Part shown: piece by piece, positions 9,530 through 18,207 of the stretch | Layout: every line of letters begins with the position of its first letter | Position numbering within the stretch: the stretch's first letter is position 1 | Origin: Bacillota bacterium | GTDB lineage: Bacteria; Bacillota; UBA4882; UBA8346 | Reading direction: 5' to 3' | Assembly (NCBI GenBank): GCA_023400055.1 | Contig: JAEXFN010000014.1 | Location: forward strand, 1-57,002 | Length of the DNA stretch: 57,002 nucleotides | Program-made: the position numbers and the translations under genes | Notes under the pieces: model-generated | What the model was told of the DNA's origin: nothing | The model's database searches: none | Seen by the model: only the letters and a program-made list of their open reading frames with translations

Positions 9530-9532
9530 AAA

Positions 9533-10942
9533 ATGAATGAGGGTACTGCGAAGATTTTGAATTATGAGGGCCGGTTCCGCTTGGAAATTTCCGCCGATGG
9601 GATGGAAGTCTATTTGACGATCTTCCCGCGGATGGGAACGCGAAAATTGCCCGATGTCCAGGAAATCCTGGCGGCATTGCAGGCCGCGGGCGTTACCTAT
9701 GGTATTCAGGACGATGCCATTCGCGACGCGGTCGAGCGCGGCACCGAAAAACCGGTGCGGATCGCCGTGGGGATGAAGCCGACGCCCGGCAAAGATGCTG
9801 AGTTCATTTTTTATTTTAAGACCGGTGTATTTCGGAAAGCGGCCATCGAGGACGGTTATGGCAAGATCGATCGGGTCCAGGCTCAGCCGGTTCAGAGCGT
9901 GGAGGCAGGGCAGATCATCGCCGAAAAGATCCCCGCCAATCCCGGGCAACCGGGCCGGGACGTCTATGGCAAACTGGTCCCCACCATCGCGGGAATGGAT
10001 AAAGAACTGGAATTGGGTCCCAACGTATTCAGCCTTACGGCCGATCAGTCCCGGTTAATCGCCACCGCCGCCGGAGAGCCCATCTTGTCTCAGAAGCGGA
10101 TCGGGATTTATCCCGTTCAGGTCATTAATTCCGATGTCAATATCGAAACTGGCAACATTCAATTCGCCGGAAACGTGGTAATCTTCGGCAATGTGGAGAT
10201 CGGCATGAAAGTGGAGGCCGAAGGGGAGATTTGCATTTACGGCAGCGTGGATGCGGCCGCCATCAAAGCGGGCGGGAATCTCTTCATCAAAGGCGGCGTA
10301 TTCGGCAGGGGCCGGGCGACGCTTGAGTGCGACGGGGATTGTTCGGCCCGTTTTCTCGATAACGTCATCGTCAATTGCCGGGGTTATCTGAGCGTTTACG
10401 AATATATCATGAACAGTCAGGTGAACGCCGACCTCAAGGTAGTGGTCGAGGGCGGTAAGGGACAGATCGTCGGCGGCTTGGTCCGTTCCGGCGAGGAGAT
10501 CCTGGCGAAAACGATCGGTTCGCGCTTGGGAGTTCAGACGCTCCTGGAGGTGGGAACTCCGCCCCGGATTAAGCTCGAGTATCAGGAGACCGAAATCATG
10601 CTGCGGGAGAATCAGATTAGCCTGGACAAGGCGGAAAAAGCGCTCAACCTGCTTAAACAGGTTCCTAATCTTCCGGATGACAAACGGGTGATGCTGGATT
10701 CCCTGATCAATACTTCCGAGATTTTGAGAAGGCGGATCGCCGAGGCCGAGGCAAGAAAAGAAGAGCTTGGGGCGGAAATCGTGCGGAGCTCGAGCCAGAA
10801 TGGCCGGATCCGGGCCAGTGAGTATATTTATCCGGGCGTGATGGTCTATATGGGGCGGACTTCTTTCCGAATTCAAGAAGAGATCCGTTATGTCACATTG
10901 ATTTATCGGGATCGGGAGATAAAAGTTCAGTCATATTATTGA
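9533..10942 (+). CDS. FapA-like DUF342 polymerisation/adhesion protein
   Basis: A 469-residue cytoplasmic protein of the FapA/DUF342 family, which regularly follows sigD in clostridial motility operons. Its biochemical role is not settled. An N-terminal region (about 1-160) carries motifs such as PANPGQPGRDVYGK, a beta-helix of short repeats (about 190-320) includes VVIFGNVEIGMKVEAEG and INIYGSVDAA-like turns, and a C-terminal coiled coil follows (about 350-420). It starts 4 nt after sigD, so the two are co-translated. I infer a link to motility or surface behaviour only from conserved position. Confidence 0.85.
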   Translation: MNEGTAKILNYEGRFRLEISADGMEVYLTIFPRMGTRKLPDVQEILAALQAAGVTYGIQDDAIRDAVERGTEKPVRIAVGMKPTPGKDAEFIFYFKTGVFRKAAIEDGYGKIDRVQAQPVQSVEAGQIIAEKIPANPGQPGRDVYGKLVPTIAGMDKELELGPNVFSLTADQSRLIATAAGEPILSQKRIGIYPVQVINSDVNIETGNIQFAGNVVIFGNVEIGMKVEAEGEICIYGSVDAAAIKAGGNLFIKGGVFGRGRATLECDGDCSARFLDNVIVNCRGYLSVYEYIMNSQVNADLKVVVEGGKGQIVGGLVRSGEEILAKTIGSRLGVQTLLEVGTPPRIKLEYQETEIMLRENQISLDKAEKALNLLKQVPNLPDDKRVMLDSLINTSEILRRRIAEAEARKEELGAEIVRSSSQNGRIRASEYIYPGVMVYMGRTSFRIQEEIRYVTLIYRDREIKVQSYY

Positions 10943-10960
10943 ATAGGTGGTTGAACGCTG

Positions 10961-11293
10961 ATGCTGAAACCGGTTGACTTGCAAACTGTCATGCCCCGCT
11001 CGTTTGAGCTGCAGAAGGTTCAGCAGACCCATAATATTCGGCCTGCTTTGGAACAGCATGAATTCGCCAAGGAGATGGACCGTCTCGCGCAGCAGCAAAA
11101 GGTCCAAGTCCAACAGGGCAGCGGTTCCGCGGCAGGCCAGATTATTGAGGAAGAAAATCCCGAAAGGCAAAAGAATAACGGACGGCGTTACCGCCGTTTT
11201 CAGGCGAAGAATTCTGATAATTCCGAGGCGGTCAACTCGGCGGAGGATTCCGTCAGCGAAGAGCGGGGACGCCTGATCGACATCAAAATATGA
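10961..11293 (+). CDS. Small hydrophilic protein in the motility operon
   Basis: I do not recognise a named family. The 110-residue protein is hydrophilic, glutamine-rich in the first two thirds (QQKVQVQQGSG) and charged at the C terminus, with no membrane segment or cysteine. It fits the class of short unnamed ORFs often found between DUF342 genes and swrB-like genes in clostridial fla/che operons. It lies 18 nt after the DUF342 gene and 27 nt before the next gene, in the same orientation, so it is almost certainly part of the operon. Confidence 0.7.
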   Translation: MLKPVDLQTVMPRSFELQKVQQTHNIRPALEQHEFAKEMDRLAQQQKVQVQQGSGSAAGQIIEEENPERQKNNGRRYRRFQAKNSDNSEAVNSAEDSVSEERGRLIDIKI

Positions 11294-11320
11294 CTGCGGT
11301 CTGGATGAGGGGGCGCTCCG

Positions 11321-11833
11321 ATGAATGGCGGTTGGTTTTTCAGCATCATCCTGATGAATCTGTTTTGCTTGATTGGCGGTTATTTTCTGCAGAAACGGGC
11401 TCTGGAGAACCGGGTTAAATCCTTAAAAAAACAGATCGCCGAACTGGAAAACCTGGTCGCCGCGATCATTGAGGAGTTTGAAAATGTCGCCGGAATCCGA
11501 CCGGAGAACGAACTGGCTCCGGTGGAGAATTTGCCGTCCGTGCTCAATCTTTCGCGGGCGGTTTTTTCGGAAGATCTGTCGGAAATGGCACAAAGCGTGA
11601 CCGATGAGCCGTTTCCGTCCGAAAGTGAACCTTTCGCGGAGGCGATTTCGGTGCAACCGGAAACCGAGGCGCCCAAGACCAACGAAGACTATCGCCAGAA
11701 AATTTATCGTCTGTGGCAGAGCGGCGAGACTGTCGCCGATATTGCCAAACAGCTGGGCACCGGCCAGGGTGAAGTGGAGCTGGCGCTTAAATTCCAAAAA
11801 GGAGCCAAGCCATTTCATCGAGTGATAAAGTGA
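11321..11833 (+). CDS. SwrB-like membrane-anchored motility protein (DUF6115 type)
   Basis: The 170-residue protein has one N-terminal transmembrane helix (FSIILMNLFCLIGGYFL), then a coiled-coil stretch (VKSLKKQIAELENLVAAI), an acidic linker, and a C-terminal helix-turn-helix-like block (YRLWQSGETVADIAKQLGTG). This layout and the position two genes after sigD match SwrB of B. subtilis, which promotes flagellar export activation. Sequence similarity is weak by eye, so the assignment rests on architecture and synteny. GAGGGGGCG precedes the ATG at 11321. About 90 nt follow before ftsQ. Confidence 0.75.
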   Translation: MNGGWFFSIILMNLFCLIGGYFLQKRALENRVKSLKKQIAELENLVAAIIEEFENVAGIRPENELAPVENLPSVLNLSRAVFSEDLSEMAQSVTDEPFPSESEPFAEAISVQPETEAPKTNEDYRQKIYRLWQSGETVADIAKQLGTGQGEVELALKFQKGAKPFHRVIK

Positions 11834-11921
11834 AGTCATTTTCCCTGGCTGCATCCGTTGCTTTTCCGGGTTTTGCTAGCCGCTCCGGTTTGGCGGCCGG
11901 AGTTTATCACGACGCTATGAG

Positions 11922-12698
11922 GTGCTGTTCTGCCCGATGAGTGAATTCGAATCGTCTGTTCAAAAAAAACGGCCTGAGATCGGTTTTGAGCGAGTTTTTG
12001 GGATTTTATGTTTGCTGACGCTCATTTTGCTCTTTATAAATTCCGATTTTTTTTCGATAAAGAAATTAGAAGTGAAAGGCGAGCGTTATGTCTCGGCGAC
12101 GGAGATCATCATGCGCTCCGGCTTGAGGCCGCGGCAGAACATTTTCCTGATCGATACCGGCCGTGCCACAGCGAACCTGCTGAATGAACCGAGAATTGCG
12201 GCGGTAACCATTGCAAGGCACCTTCCGGATCATGTGGTCCTGGTCATCCGGGAGAGAGTTCCTCGCTGTTGGATGGTTTACCGCAATGGTTTCCTGATCA
12301 TCAGTGACGGCGGGGTGCCGATCGATGACGCCGGGGCTGAGCCGCCGGCCGGACTGCCTTTGATCAGCGGAGTCCAAGCTGGTCCGGTGCAATTTGGCCG
12401 GCCGCTTCGAGACGCTAAGCTGGAGAAGGGCCTGCTGATTTTGAAAGCGGTGGACGCAGGCTTGCGCAAGTATCTGACGGAGCTGAATCTGGACAGCTAC
12501 CGGTTGTATCTGAATCTTCCCGGCCATAGCGACCGGGTGGAGGTCAATCTGGGAGATGCGACGCAGCTAGCCAAGAAACTATTCAACTTGAAAGCGATCA
12601 TCAATAATGTCTCCACCCGGGGTCTGGTGAAAATCGATCTGCGGATTCCTGACGTCCCGACTGTCTTAACCGGATCGTCGGAGCACGCCCGACCCTGA
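11922..12698 (+). CDS. ftsQ: Cell division protein FtsQ/DivIB
   Basis: Bitopic divisome protein that links early and late division proteins. It has a short cytoplasmic N terminus and one membrane helix (VFGILCLLTLILLFIN). A POTRA domain follows (FFSIKKLEVKGERYVSATEI onward), and then the beta domain (VLVIRERVPRCWMVYRNG). GTG 11922 and ATG 11937 are both possible starts; a GAGGTG lies at 11919-11924, which overlaps the first and is 12 nt from the second. The next gene is ftsZ; the usual ftsA is absent between them. Confidence 0.9.
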   Translation: MLFCPMSEFESSVQKKRPEIGFERVFGILCLLTLILLFINSDFFSIKKLEVKGERYVSATEIIMRSGLRPRQNIFLIDTGRATANLLNEPRIAAVTIARHLPDHVVLVIRERVPRCWMVYRNGFLIISDGGVPIDDAGAEPPAGLPLISGVQAGPVQFGRPLRDAKLEKGLLILKAVDAGLRKYLTELNLDSYRLYLNLPGHSDRVEVNLGDATQLAKKLFNLKAIINNVSTRGLVKIDLRIPDVPTVLTGSSEHARP

Positions 12699-12840
12699 GC
12701 GCGCCAGTTAAAGATCATGATAAATATTTCATCAGTTGGAAGGTTAATCCGTTTAATTGCCGAATTATATTAACTTGGTTCAGTTTTTCTGGCGTGAAAG
12801 GCGCGAAAAAAGGGACCGATGCAAGAGAGGGGCTTAGCAA

Positions 12841-13887
12841 ATGCTCGAATTTGAAGTGGCACAACAGCAATTTGCATCTATTAAGGTTATCGGCGTGGGC
12901 GGCGGTGGCACCAATGCCGTGAATCGTATGATCGAGGCCAAGATTCAAGGCGTCGAGTTTATCGCGATAAATACCGATGGACAGGCGCTAAATCGTTCGA
13001 ACGCCGATATTCGATTGCGGGTCGGCGATTCGTTGACCAAGGGCCTGGGCGCGGGCGCCAATCCTGAGATCGGCGAAAAGGCCGCCTTGGAAAGCAAAGA
13101 AGAGATCATGGGGATACTTCAGGGTGCGGACATGGTCTTCATCACCGCCGGAATGGGCGGCGGCACCGGTACCGGCGCCGCTCCGGTCATTGCCAAACTG
13201 GCCAAGGAGATGAATGTCCTTACCGTGGGCGTGGTGACCAAGCCTTTCTCCTTTGAAGGCCGGGTCCGGATGTCTCAGGCCGAAAAAGGACTGGCCTCAT
13301 TAAAAGAAAGCGTCGATACGCTCATTACGATTCCCAACGAACGTTTGCTGCAGATCGTCGATAAAAAGACTTCCATCGTCGATGCTTTTCACAAAGCCGA
13401 CGATATTTTGCGTCAAGCCGTTCAAGGCATTTCCGATCTGATCACCATCACCGGTTTGATCAATGTGGACTTTGCCGATGTCAAGACCATCATGAGTGAC
13501 GCCGGTTCGGCCCTGATGGGCATCGGTTTGGCCAAGGGCGATGACCGGGCCGTCGAAGCGGCCAGAGCCGCCATCCAAAGCCCGTTACTAGAGACTTCGA
13601 TCGAAGGTTGCCGCGGCATTCTGCTGAACATCACCGGCAGCAGCAATCTCTCCCTGTTGGAAGTGAAGGAAGCCGCCGACATCGTGACCGAGGAAGCCGA
13701 TCCCGAGGCCAACATCATCTTCGGCGCGGTCATCGATGAGTCGCTGGGCGAGGATATCCGGGTTACCGTGATCGCCACCGGTTTCGATCAGCGGCGCAGC
13801 AACAACAAACGAATCGGCGATGTTTTCGAGTTGCGCTCGATCATCAACGACGAGCCGGACATTCCGGTGTTTATGCGACGAAAATAG
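12841..13887 (+). CDS. ftsZ: Cell division GTPase FtsZ
   Basis: Tubulin-like GTPase that forms the Z ring. The 348-residue protein contains the N-terminal IKVIGVGGGGTNAVNRMI, the tubulin signature GGGTGTGAAPVIA near residue 105, and the T7 synergy loop NVDFADVKTIM. The C-terminal tail has a conserved partner-binding peptide, DIPVFMRRK. The spacer between core and tail is short. The ATG at 12841 follows GAGAGGGGC. A strong terminator follows, so the motility-division string ends here. Confidence 0.97.
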   Translation: MLEFEVAQQQFASIKVIGVGGGGTNAVNRMIEAKIQGVEFIAINTDGQALNRSNADIRLRVGDSLTKGLGAGANPEIGEKAALESKEEIMGILQGADMVFITAGMGGGTGTGAAPVIAKLAKEMNVLTVGVVTKPFSFEGRVRMSQAEKGLASLKESVDTLITIPNERLLQIVDKKTSIVDAFHKADDILRQAVQGISDLITITGLINVDFADVKTIMSDAGSALMGIGLAKGDDRAVEAARAAIQSPLLETSIEGCRGILLNITGSSNLSLLEVKEAADIVTEEADPEANIIFGAVIDESLGEDIRVTVIATGFDQRRSNNKRIGDVFELRSIINDEPDIPVFMRRK

Positions 13888-13914
13888 CCATGCGCTAGCT
13901 TTTAAATATTTTTT

Positions 13915-13957
13915 CGGAAAAGCGTTACCGTTTACGGTGAACGCTTTTCCGATTTTT
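13915..13957 (+). terminator. Rho-independent terminator after ftsZ
   Basis: Perfect 12-bp stem CGGAAAAGCGTT / AACGCTTTTCCG with an inner ACCG/CGGT stem, followed by ATTTTT. It lies 28 nt after the ftsZ stop. Confidence 0.9.
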
Positions 13958-14290
13958 AGGAGCATTTCGGCAAAAAGCGGAAAAAAACGGAAAATTACGA
14001 GAGAGCTTCTGCCTCCCGCGCGCCTGGAGGTCAGCTGGCTAAGAATTGCTTCGGGAACAAAATTTTAGCGGCGCTCGGTTCAGCGACTCCGGATTGGCAT
14101 AACCGGACCGGCTCGGGCATATATCTGTATTTTAGGGCGCCTTGGCGCAGCCATGCCGTTTGGCGGCGCTCGAATGAGCCCGGCCGCTGGCTGGGAAGGG
14201 TGAGATCGGCGCGAAAGTCAAGAGGATAACTTATGTTTTACAAGGCTTTTTAGAAAGGAAAGCCGGAGGAGTTCCGGTAAGATGTGAGGG
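13958..14290 (+). other. Gene-free leader upstream of spoIIGA
   Basis: About 330 nt with no credible coding sequence. I looked for a Spo0A box (TGTCGAA or its complement) expected for a spoIIG promoter and did not see a perfect one. GGAGGAG at 14266-14272 is followed by a minimal start-stop pair, ATG TGA, at 14282-14287. That could be a translational decoy or chance. Confidence 0.5.
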
Positions 14291-15211
14291 GTGGTGATTC
14301 GCTTGGATATGATCAAGGTCTATCTCGACCAACCGATCATTGGCGGAATTCTCGGCTGGATCCAGGACGGTACGTTGCTGTGGATGGTCGGACAGATCAG
14401 TTCCGTGCGCGTTGGATGGCCGAGATTGCTCCTGGGAGGCGCGATCGGCGGCTGCTTTCAGTTTATGCTGTTATTGAACCAGGCCTCGAGCGGATTGCTG
14501 AACCCATGGGTCTTATCGCCGTTCATATTCATGATTCTGGTACCGTTATTGATGGTGGCGGCATCCTTCTATCCCTTGACCCTGCGGCGGCTCTTGACGA
14601 TCATCGGCTATTTTTACTTGCTCTCCTTTCTATTATCGGGAATCCATTGGGGGGTCGATAGTCTAAATCAGCGTTATTTTCATTGGAACATCTCGCTTTG
14701 GTGGCGGTTCTGCCTGCATTTGATGTTCATCTTTTTATTGGGCGAGATCGGCTGGGGAGTGGTCCACCGCAAGGTTTGGGACCAGATCTGCCTGTTCCCC
14801 ATCCAAATTGACTGGCAAGGTCAGAGCTTGAAGCTGAACGCTTTATTGGATACGGGCAATCGGTTGCACGACCCTTTGACCAGAGTCCCGGTCATTGTGG
14901 TGGAATTTAACCGCATCAAAGAGTTGTTGCCCCCGGAGGTCTTACAAATGGTCGAGCACATGCAGCGCGGCGAATTGGCTGACAATTTAAGCATCCCATA
15001 CTACTGGGAAGAGCGGGTACGGCTGCTGCCATTCCATTCGCTCGGCAAGGACCACGGGTTGATGGTCGGTTTCCGTCCGGACCGGGTCAGCGTCTGGCAG
15101 AAGAACCGGGAAGTCGAAAGCAGCAACGTGGTGGTGGCCTTTTATAACCGGGCATTGTCGCCGGAAGGTTCCTTTCAGGCATTGATTCCTCCAGCAATCT
15201 TGGGAGCATGA
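14291..15211 (+). CDS. spoIIGA: Sporulation aspartic protease SpoIIGA (pro-sigma-E processing)
   Basis: Membrane-embedded aspartic protease that activates pro-sigma-E in the mother cell after SpoIIR signalling from the forespore. The N-terminal half (about 1-165) is five to six hydrophobic segments. The C-terminal half is the protease domain with the active-site loop ALLDTGNRLHDPLT. The start is uncertain: GTG 14291, GTG 14294, TTG 14303 and ATG 14309 are in frame. The ATG gives MIKVYLD, which resembles family N termini. sigE follows 36 nt downstream, the classical spoIIG operon order. Confidence 0.92.
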   Translation: MVIRLDMIKVYLDQPIIGGILGWIQDGTLLWMVGQISSVRVGWPRLLLGGAIGGCFQFMLLLNQASSGLLNPWVLSPFIFMILVPLLMVAASFYPLTLRRLLTIIGYFYLLSFLLSGIHWGVDSLNQRYFHWNISLWWRFCLHLMFIFLLGEIGWGVVHRKVWDQICLFPIQIDWQGQSLKLNALLDTGNRLHDPLTRVPVIVVEFNRIKELLPPEVLQMVEHMQRGELADNLSIPYYWEERVRLLPFHSLGKDHGLMVGFRPDRVSVWQKNREVESSNVVVAFYNRALSPEGSFQALIPPAILGA

Positions 15212-15247
15212 GCGCTATTCCAAAAATTTAAATGAGGAGCGAGGCGG

Positions 15248-15988
15248 ATGTTAAGTCTGAGTAAGCAGTGGAAGCAATGGAAGCTTCAATTGAGGTTGCT
15301 GTCGGTCCGAATCATGCTGCGGTTAGGAATGGCGCCGCGCTTTATCGGTTACATCGGCAGCAGTGAAGCTTTGCCTCCGCCATTGACCAACGAAGAAGAA
15401 CTTTATTTGATCGAGAAATTAGCGCTCGGGGACCGGGCCGTCAAGGCGATTTTGATTGAGCGCAACCTGCGGCTGGTGGTTTACATTGCCCGCAAGTTCG
15501 AGAATAGCGGCGTGGGAATCGAAGATCTGGTTTCTATCGGGACGATCGGTCTGATCAAGGCGGTCAACACCTTCAATCCCGAGAAAAAGATCAAATTGGC
15601 GACCTATGCCTCGCGCTGTATTGAGAATGAGATCCTGATGTATCTGCGCCGCAATAACAAAACTCGGGCGGAGGTTTCCTTCGACGAGCCGCTCAATACC
15701 GACTGGGACGGGAATGAACTTTTGCTCTCCGATGTCTTGGGGACAGAAAACGACTCAACCTATAAATATGTCGAGGAAGAGATCGACAAGACCTTGCTCG
15801 ACTCGGCCATGGAGAACCTTTCGGACCGGGAGAAGGTCATCGTGGAATTGCGCTTCGGTTTAAAAGACGGCACCGAGAAGACCCAAAAAGAAGTCGCCGA
15901 TCTGTTGGGCATCTCGCAATCCTATATCTCCCGGCTGGAAAAACGGATCATCAAAAAACTGAAGAAAGAGATGCGGCGGCTGGATTAA
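15248..15988 (+). CDS. sigE: Sporulation sigma factor sigma-E (pro-sigma-E)
   Basis: Early mother-cell sigma factor made as an inactive precursor. The 246 residues start with a basic, amphipathic pro-sequence of about 34 residues. It ends at FIGYIGSSEALPPPL, which corresponds to the known processing region of pro-sigma-E. Region 2 (IEDLVSIGTIGLIKAVNTFN) and the region 4 helix-turn-helix (QKEVADLLGISQSYISRLEK) are intact. There is no sign of a skin element. Upstream spoIIGA supplies the processing protease. Two tandem terminators follow. Confidence 0.97.
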   Translation: MLSLSKQWKQWKLQLRLLSVRIMLRLGMAPRFIGYIGSSEALPPPLTNEEELYLIEKLALGDRAVKAILIERNLRLVVYIARKFENSGVGIEDLVSIGTIGLIKAVNTFNPEKKIKLATYASRCIENEILMYLRRNNKTRAEVSFDEPLNTDWDGNELLLSDVLGTENDSTYKYVEEEIDKTLLDSAMENLSDREKVIVELRFGLKDGTEKTQKEVADLLGISQSYISRLEKRIIKKLKKEMRRLD

Positions 15989-16022
15989 TTATTTGTTCAA
16001 TCGGCAGTCAGGCGATGATCAT

Positions 16023-16062
16023 AAGGGCGCTGTCCTGAAAGAAAGGGCGGCGCCCTTTTTTT
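16023..16062 (+). terminator. Terminator after sigE
   Basis: Stem AAGGGCGC / GCGCCCTT followed by a run of seven T, 35 nt after the sigE stop. It separates sigE from sigG expression. Confidence 0.88.
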
Positions 16063-16094
16063 ATGGGCACCAGCCGATTTCGGCCCAACGTAGC

Positions 16095-16131
16095 AAAAAC
16101 TGGCTGGGAAACCGTACCGGCCAGTTTTTTT
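16095..16131 (+). terminator. Second hairpin terminator after sigE
   Basis: Stem AAAAACTGGC / GCCAGTTTTT with a 15-nt loop and a T run. With the previous hairpin it forms a tandem barrier before sigG. The rest of the gap (16132-16336) shows no gene. Confidence 0.75.
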
Positions 16132-16336
16132 GCAAACGGGTCCGCCATTTGCAGCACTGGTAAATCCCACCGCCGGATAAGCCGTCGCCGATCGGGCCCG
16201 GACGATTCTTCAAACGAAGTTTGGGCAAGCTTTGGCGGTCCGGAGGAAATCCAGTTTTAGCAGGAGTTTTTTATCGAAAAGTCCGGCATGGATTTCCAGA
16301 TGGCTTTGTCACATTTTGCAAGCCCCGGTTTTTCGG

Positions 16337-16365
16337 GTATAAATCAAAAAAGGGCTGGCAATAAT
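16337..16365 (+). promoter_or_regulatory. Sigma-F-type promoter for sigG
   Basis: GTATA at 16337-16341, exactly 15 nt, then GGCAATAAT at 16357-16365. This matches the published sigma-F pattern (GYATA, 15 nt, GG-N-N-A-N-A-N-T). It lies 132 nt before the sigG start, behind two terminators, as expected for forespore-specific sigG transcription. Confidence 0.75.
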
Positions 16366-16497
16366 CATTTCTAGACAGCTCTCACAGGGTTTGCACTATA
16401 AATGCAGAGCTATCGAAGCAGGTTAATCGTTGCGGGGGACGCGGACCGGAGCGAGACGGACTTGGTATAAAGGTTAAATTCAGGAGTGATCGGCTGA

Positions 16498-17295
16498 ATG
16501 TTAGTGAATAAAGTCGAAATCTGCGGTGTCAATACCGCGAAACTGCCCGTCCTTTCCAGCAGCAAAATGCGGGAGTTGCTGGAGCGGATGCAGTCCGGGG
16601 AGCGTTCGGCCCGGGATGAACTGATTAACGGCAATCTGCGATTGGTCTTGAGCGTGATTCAGCGGTTCAACAATCGCGGCGAGTATGTGGACGACCTTTT
16701 TCAGGTCGGTTGTATCGGTCTAATGAAAGCCATCGATAATTTCGATCTTTCGCAGAACGTCAAGTTCTCGACCTATGCCGTCCCGATGATCATCGGCGAG
16801 ATCCGCCGCTATTTGCGGGATAACAATCCGCTCCGGGTCAGCCGCTCGCTCCGGGACATTGCCTATAAAGCCTTGCAAGTCCGGGATGCGTTGGTCGGCC
16901 GCAATTCCAAAGAGCCGACCGTGGCCGAGATCGCCGAGGAGTTGAAAGTGCCCCGGGAAGAAGTGGTTTTCGCGCTCGATGCCATTCAGGAACCGATCTC
17001 GCTGTTTGAACCGATTTACCATGATGGCGGCGATCCGATCTTCGTCATGGATCAGATCAGCGATGAGCGGCACCTGGACGGGCAGTGGCTCGAAGGGTTG
17101 ACGATCAAAGAGGCCATGTCCAAGCTGAACGACAGAGAACGGCTCATTCTGAAGATGCGATTCTTTGACGGACGGACCCAAATGGAAGTGGCCGATGAGA
17201 TCGGCATCTCGCAAGCGCAGGTTTCCCGTTTGGAAAAAACCGCTCTCAAACATATGCGCCGCTATATTGCGGATAATACCGAGAAGAACGACTAG
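16498..17295 (+). CDS. sigG: Late forespore sigma factor sigma-G
   Basis: Forespore sigma factor controlling spore coat-facing, SASP and germination genes. The 265-residue protein begins with the typical VNKVEICGVNTAKLPVLS, a sigma-G-specific N terminus. It continues with VDDLFQVGCIGLMKAIDNFD, RVSRSLRDIAYKAL and the terminal helix-turn-helix TQMEVADEIGISQAQVSRLE. CAGGAGTGA precedes the ATG. spoIIR follows after 30 nt, so they probably share the sigma-F-type promoter. Sigma-F is the nearest relative, but the N terminus and the genomic position next to sigE favour sigma-G. Confidence 0.96.
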   Translation: MLVNKVEICGVNTAKLPVLSSSKMRELLERMQSGERSARDELINGNLRLVLSVIQRFNNRGEYVDDLFQVGCIGLMKAIDNFDLSQNVKFSTYAVPMIIGEIRRYLRDNNPLRVSRSLRDIAYKALQVRDALVGRNSKEPTVAEIAEELKVPREEVVFALDAIQEPISLFEPIYHDGGDPIFVMDQISDERHLDGQWLEGLTIKEAMSKLNDRERLILKMRFFDGRTQMEVADEIGISQAQVSRLEKTALKHMRRYIADNTEKND

Positions 17296-17325
17296 CGGGA
17301 CTTAGGGATTAGGAGGCCGAACAGG

Positions 17326-17961
17326 TTGATTCGTCAACGTATCATAACAGTTTTGGTAATATTGGTTGTATTTGCGGCAATCGGGTTTCTGGGATCGGGG
17401 ATTGCCTGGATGCGGGATCCGGCGTTGGACTCGTACAATCAGGCCAACCTGATCCGGCTGCGGGTCATCGCCAACAGCGACTCGCCCGTCGATCAGACCA
17501 TTAAACTCAAGGTCCGGGACCGGATCATCCAGGTGACCGAACCCCTGCTCTTAAGGGTCGAGGATCCGGCCCAGGCCGAAAAGATCATCCTGCAGCACAT
17601 GGAGCAGATTCAGCAGGTGGCGCGGGCGGAATTACGCAAGAACGGCCGGCCCATGCCGGTCAAGGTCACCCTCGGCAAGTTCGAATTTCCCGACGTGAAT
17701 TATCCTTTCGGCTTGCTGCCGGCCGGAAAGTACAAGGGGTTGCGGGTCGTCCTGGGCGAGGGCCGCGGCAAAAACTGGTGGTGCGTCCTTTATCCGCCGC
17801 TCTGTTTATTGGCGCCGGACGCTCCCGGGTTCCGGGGCACGCTGACGCATCCCGCCAAAGTCGAATACCGGTTGGCGTTTCTGGAGCGGATGCTGCATCA
17901 GAAAGGATTGTCCATGAATCAGTTTTGGATCGGTTGGAGCAGGTTTCTGGGGATGTTATGA
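17326..17961 (+). CDS. spoIIR: Stage II sporulation protein R (SpoIIR)
   Basis: Secreted forespore signal that triggers SpoIIGA to process pro-sigma-E. The 211-residue protein has an N-terminal signal/anchor (ITVLVILVVFAAIGFLGSGI). The family hallmarks follow: IRLRVIANSDSPVDQTIKLK, FPDVNYPFGLLPAGKYKGL and GKNWWCVLYPPLC. The start is a TTG codon placed 9 nt after AGGAGG; no ATG alternative exists near it. spoIIR, spoIIGA and sigE all lie within 4 kb, so the whole intercompartmental sigma-E activation pathway is clustered here. Confidence 0.95.
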   Translation: MIRQRIITVLVILVVFAAIGFLGSGIAWMRDPALDSYNQANLIRLRVIANSDSPVDQTIKLKVRDRIIQVTEPLLLRVEDPAQAEKIILQHMEQIQQVARAELRKNGRPMPVKVTLGKFEFPDVNYPFGLLPAGKYKGLRVVLGEGRGKNWWCVLYPPLCLLAPDAPGFRGTLTHPAKVEYRLAFLERMLHQKGLSMNQFWIGWSRFLGML

Positions 17962-18005
17962 CCGGACGGCATTATCGTTCAAGGATTGCAAGCGTGCGGC
18001 GGGAG

Positions 18006-18038
18006 AGCGGAGGAGCGGAGACCTCTGCTTCTTTTTTT
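18006..18038 (+). terminator. Terminator after spoIIR
   Basis: Stem AGCGGAGG / CCTCTGCT with one G-U pair, followed by a C and seven T. It lies between spoIIR and typA. Confidence 0.65.
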
Positions 18039-18207
18039 ATGGGGAGCCGGCCGGAGGGGCGGTCCGTAGCGGACATTGGCGCGAATGGGCCGAAATATTT
18101 TAAACTATCATTAAATTTGCATGGTAGCGGTTGTATTTTTAACGAAATCATGATTAAATAAAAAATTGCGTACTGTATAATGGAATAATAATGTAAGGTG
18201 GAACGAG

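Noticed and set aside
13958..14290. Spo0A-box promoter of spoIIGA
   Set aside because: Expected from B. subtilis, but no perfect TGTCGAA or complement was found in the gap.
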